A stretch of 54,583 nucleotides of DNA, taken from assembly GCF_004362805.1 (NCBI RefSeq), contig NZ_SNYF01000012.1:1-54583 (forward strand). Direction: 5' to 3'. The notes beneath the pieces are model-generated. The model was not told the origin of the DNA. It ran no database searches and worked only from the letters and a program-made list of their open reading frames with translations. Below, in pieces: positions 51,781 to 54,583 of the stretch (positions are counted from its first letter, which is position 1; each line of letters opens with the position of its first letter). This stretch comes from Algoriphagus boseongensis (lineage in GTDB: Bacteria > Bacteroidota > Bacteroidia > Cytophagales > Cyclobacteriaceae). The position numbers and the translations under genes were made by a program.

Positions 51781-54583
51781 ATGGAGACTTTATCCAATTA
51801 TCAATTCAGTTCCCGGACACCCGAAGGTGGATTTTTGAAATGGGGAGAATTAGCAAAAAGTAACCTTCTTGGTTTATCCTTTGTTCTTCTCTTTCTATTT
51901 TCTTTTTTTCCAAAAGGATTTTCTCAAAACACATCACCTGTAGTAATTCCAAGTGGAGGAATTGGAATAGAAGGAGACCTGGTTTCTAACTCACCGACAG
52001 TGGGAATTGGAGACTGGTTTCCAGGACCTGCTGGTGCTGGAGGACATGTTTTTTCTTCTAGTGGAGTTCCTTTAAATGTGGAGACATCATTTTGGGTTAA
52101 GGATGGATATAAAGGGACTACCTTACCCCAAGAATTGGTTTTTACTTCAGGTACAAAATCTTCAGATGATCCCAGTTCATGGATTTGGGGAGCGAGCGAT
52201 GCAGGAGGTAAGGGAGATATCGGAAATGCGTTTTTGCATATCGGAACGGCAGCAAATAATGATACTTGGTTAGTTGTTGCATCCGACCGATTAGCAACCA
52301 ACGGCACTAGCTATTTAGAATTTGAATTTTTTCAAAATACGATAACTCGAAATACGAATAATAACAGATTTACTGGAACAAGATCAATCAACGATATCTT
52401 AGTTGCTGTTAGTTACGAAAACGGTGGTTCAGCTGTAGATATCAAATTTTATTTGTGGAATGGATCGAGCTATATCCAAACTACCTCTTCAAATGCTTTC
52501 GGTTTTGTAAACACTTCGATTTCTCAAACTCCTGTCGGTGCATTTGGAAATTCATCCTATCAGCCACTTCAATTTGTTGAAGCGGCTTTAAACATTACAG
52601 AAATTCTTGGAGCATTGACTGATCCATGTTTAGGCATCAAAGTCAAAACAATGATGGTCAAGACCAGATCTTCCTCTTCTCTTACTGCAGCAGCGGATGA
52701 TTTCATAGATCCAATTCAGGTAAAAATCAATTTTGGAACCGCAGAAGTAACCTATGATTCAAATTTATTTTGCGGTCCTAATACAACTGTTCCTGCCAAA
52801 ATTACTGGTGTAACAGGAGGAACTTTTACTTCAAATAGTAATAATTTAAAAATTGATGCCCAATCTGGAGAAATCAATTTGGCTACTAGTTTGCCAGGCT
52901 CTTATGTGGTAAAGTATTCCTTTACTACCAAGAACTGTAATAAGTTTATTGAGATTCCAGTTACTATTCCTTCTAAAGCTCCAGCTCCGACTAATCAGAC
53001 TTTTGATTATTGTCAAAATTCTGGAGATAAATTGCTTTCAGTTACACCAGCTTCTGGATATACCATTAAATGGTATGATCAAAATGACAATCCATTATCT
53101 GGGGCGCCGACCATCAGTACTTTGAGTGCAGGAACTTTCACTTATAAAATCAGCCAAACTAAAACTGGTGAATGTGAAAGTGCAAAAGCTACTGTAACCG
53201 TAAACGTTGGAACTTGTAGCCTTGCTCTAGTTAAAACAGCGACCAATGGTCCTTCTGGTGAGAATTGTTTGGATCCAACCTTGAATCCTACAATCAATTA
53301 CAGCTTTGTATTGACCAATACAGGCGCATATCCTCTAACCGATGTTCAGATTTCTGATCCTTTATTCCAAGCCCCAAATGCTGTTGTGGCATTGACACTT
53401 GGTGCTAATGGTAATGGAAACGCAATATTGGATGTCAATGAAAGCTGGACTTATACAGCCAGTTATACCATTACCGAACAGGATATTGAGAATGGTAAAG
53501 TTGAAAATCAGGCAACCGCTAGTGGTAAAGCCAATGGAACTACGGTATCTGATCTTTCTGGTACGGCTGCTAATAATGATACTAAGACGGTTGTTGTTGT
53601 TTGCCAAACCAAAGCTTTGACTTTGGCAAAGGAAGCTACTTCTGGAGATCCATATGATGCAGTAGGTGACGTGGTTGCATACCGCTATGTAATCACCAAC
53701 AGTGGAAATGTGACCTTGAATGGTCCGTTTAGTGTAACTGATAATAAAATTTCCAGCATTGCAAATGTCAATGGTCCATTAGCACCTGGTGCAAGTGTAA
53801 CTGCGACAGGTAGCTATACTATTTCTCAGTCCGATCTTGATGCAGGTTCCGTAACCAATTTAGCCACAGCAAGTGGAAATGGAGTTACATCGAATCAAGC
53901 TCAAGAGACGGTGAATGCGGTACAGACAGCGAACTTGGAGTTGACCAAGACGTCGACTACATCACCGAACAGCTACGATGCGGTAGGAGATGTATTGACC
54001 TATAACCTGATCGTGAAGAACACAGGTAACGTGACCTTGAGCAACATTGTGGTGAGTGATCCGGTGGCGACCGTAGTAGGCAGCCCGATTGCGAGCTTGG
54101 CTCCAGGGGCAAGTGCTACGGCTACAGCGAGCTACACCGTGACCCAGTCCGATGTAGATGCAGGCAGCTTCACCAACACGGCGACAGCCAGCACGACCTA
54201 TAACAACACTCCGGTAAGAGACACCGATTCTGAGACGGTGAATGCGGTACAGACAGCGAACTTGGAGTTGACCAAGACGTCGACTACATCACCGAACAGC
54301 TACGATGCGGTAGGAGATGTATTGACCTATAACCTGATCGTGAAGAACACAGGTAACGTGACCTTGAGCAACATTGTGGTGAGTGATCCGGTGGCGACCG
54401 TAGTAGGCAGCCCGATTGCGAGCTTGGCTCCAGGGGCAAGTGCTACGGCTACAGCGAGCTACACCGTGACCCAGTCCGATGTAGATGCAGGCAGCTTCAC
54501 CAACACGGCGACAGCCAGCACGACCTATAACAACACTCCGGTAAGAGACACCGATTCTGAGACGGTGAATGCGGTACAGACAG
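51781..54583 (+). CDS. Large secreted adhesin with Ig-like and DUF11-type repeats, 3' end outside window
   Basis: 934 codons are open to the window end. A long N-region precedes a hydrophobic signal (LLGLSFVLLFLFSFFPKGFS), suggesting secretion through Sec. Residues about 60-300 form an unrecognised beta-rich region, followed by an Ig-like domain (about 400-475, with paired Cys in DYCQNSG and GECESA). From about 478 come DUF11/DUF7507-type domains with repeated TNTG/TNSG/KNTGNVTLxx, DAVGD and YTxxQxD motifs. From residue 709 the domains are 109 residues long and identical at DNA level. Such proteins are surface or matrix adhesins exported by T9SS; the C-terminal sorting domain is not visible. 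Composition shifts from AT-rich to GC-rich at the repeats. Confidence 0.9.
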   Translation, partial: METLSNYQFSSRTPEGGFLKWGELAKSNLLGLSFVLLFLFSFFPKGFSQNTSPVVIPSGGIGIEGDLVSNSPTVGIGDWFPGPAGAGGHVFSSSGVPLNVETSFWVKDGYKGTTLPQELVFTSGTKSSDDPSSWIWGASDAGGKGDIGNAFLHIGTAANNDTWLVVASDRLATNGTSYLEFEFFQNTITRNTNNNRFTGTRSINDILVAVSYENGGSAVDIKFYLWNGSSYIQTTSSNAFGFVNTSISQTPVGAFGNSSYQPLQFVEAALNITEILGALTDPCLGIKVKTMMVKTRSSSSLTAAADDFIDPIQVKINFGTAEVTYDSNLFCGPNTTVPAKITGVTGGTFTSNSNNLKIDAQSGEINLATSLPGSYVVKYSFTTKNCNKFIEIPVTIPSKAPAPTNQTFDYCQNSGDKLLSVTPASGYTIKWYDQNDNPLSGAPTISTLSAGTFTYKISQTKTGECESAKATVTVNVGTCSLALVKTATNGPSGENCLDPTLNPTINYSFVLTNTGAYPLTDVQISDPLFQAPNAVVALTLGANGNGNAILDVNESWTYTASYTITEQDIENGKVENQATASGKANGTTVSDLSGTAANNDTKTVVVVCQTKALTLAKEATSGDPYDAVGDVVAYRYVITNSGNVTLNGPFSVTDNKISSIANVNGPLAPGASVTATGSYTISQSDLDAGSVTNLATASGNGVTSNQAQETVNAVQTANLELTKTSTTSPNSYDAVGDVLTYNLIVKNTGNVTLSNIVVSDPVATVVGSPIASLAPGASATATASYTVTQSDVDAGSFTNTATASTTYNNTPVRDTDSETVNAVQTANLELTKTSTTSPNSYDAVGDVLTYNLIVKNTGNVTLSNIVVSDPVATVVGSPIASLAPGASATATASYTVTQSDVDAGSFTNTATASTTYNNTPVRDTDSETVNAVQT
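53905..54583 (+). repeat. 327-bp identical tandem repeats inside the adhesin gene
   Basis: Copies span 53905-54231 and 54232-54558, and a third begins at 54559 and reaches the window end. By reading, the two full copies are identical at every base. Each encodes 109 residues starting ETVNAVQTANLELTKTSTT. A divergent protein-level copy precedes them (about 53605-53904). The window or assembly ends within the array. Confidence 0.93.

Noticed and set aside
1..54583. The OmpA tail at the left end and the adhesin at the right end suggested a circular element carrying one adhesin-PorP-OmpA locus.
   Set aside because: The window carries mfd, gltBD, mutY, ssb and other single-copy chromosomal genes, so it is a chromosome segment. 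Two such loci, or contig ends in repeated genes, explain it better.
1..54583. CRISPR arrays, insertion sequences, tRNA and rRNA genes, phage or defence genes.
   Set aside because: Looked for repeats with regular spacers, transposase motifs, cloverleaf-type sequences and nuclease/helicase defence modules in all gaps; none were seen.

Overview
The window is a stretch of a Bacteroidota chromosome, most likely Cytophagales/Cyclobacteriaceae and possibly Algoriphagus-like; the genus is an inference. The evidence is gliding/type IX secretion genes (GldJ-like, GldE), the mutY-ssb-gldE neighbourhood with a divergent HU gene, an OmpA C-terminus and a DUF11-type adhesin of Bacteroidota style, SusC-like carboxypeptidase-regulatory folds on a TonB receptor, few Shine-Dalgarno sites, and several TAnnTTTG promoter elements. 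Coding density is high, intergenic DNA is AT-rich, and I found no tRNA, rRNA, insertion sequence, prophage or CRISPR array.

Layout. 1-0.9 kb: tail of an OmpA-family gene and a decayed YdeI-family gene. 0.9-5.6 kb (minus): GldJ-like lipoprotein and Mfd. 5.8-7.3 kb: heme-copper oxidase subunit III-like protein, SRPBCC protein and a convergent Fur regulator. 7.5-10.7 kb: PDZ aspartyl protease and a LemA-TPM-TPM module. 10.7-14.5 kb: Ndk, NrnA-type DHH phosphoesterase and three tandem FKBP lipoproteins. 14.5-17 kb: methyltransferase-like membrane protein, lysine-forming saccharopine/alanine dehydrogenase-like enzyme, DeoC. 17-19.5 kb: two unrelated phosphate-transporter-like proteins, divergent around a 17-bp palindrome. 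19.5-27 kb: TadA, Mn-type SOD, TonB receptor, TatD, TcdA, MaoC, methyltransferase, MtgA. 26.8-27.25 kb: AT-rich gap between two gene 3' ends with a cluster of DnaA boxes, a candidate replication origin or DnaA-binding locus. 27.2-34.6 kb: ClC channel, M28 peptidase, unknown secreted protein, YjjX, YebC, NDH-2, Spy-like protein. 34.7-40.6 kb: gltBD. 41-47.1 kb: gldE, ssb, mutY, HU, TPR protein, a 29-residue basic protein (probable ribosomal), RNase G. 47.1-51.4 kb: acidic unknown protein, DUF3127 OB-fold protein with an SSB-like tip, ECF sigma factor with a small partner, and an ALDH/esterase pair behind an FNR-type palindrome. 51.8 kb to end: start of a large secreted adhesin that runs off the window inside nucleotide-identical 327-bp tandem repeats.

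Most of the window is ordinary housekeeping DNA. I do not see a defence island or an obviously new multi-gene system. The best leads are the DnaA-box cluster, the palindrome between the phosphate transporters, the three FKBP lipoproteins sharing a flap insertion, the DUF3127 protein with an SSB-like C-terminus, the sigma factor with a zinc-less putative partner, and the identical adhesin repeats.
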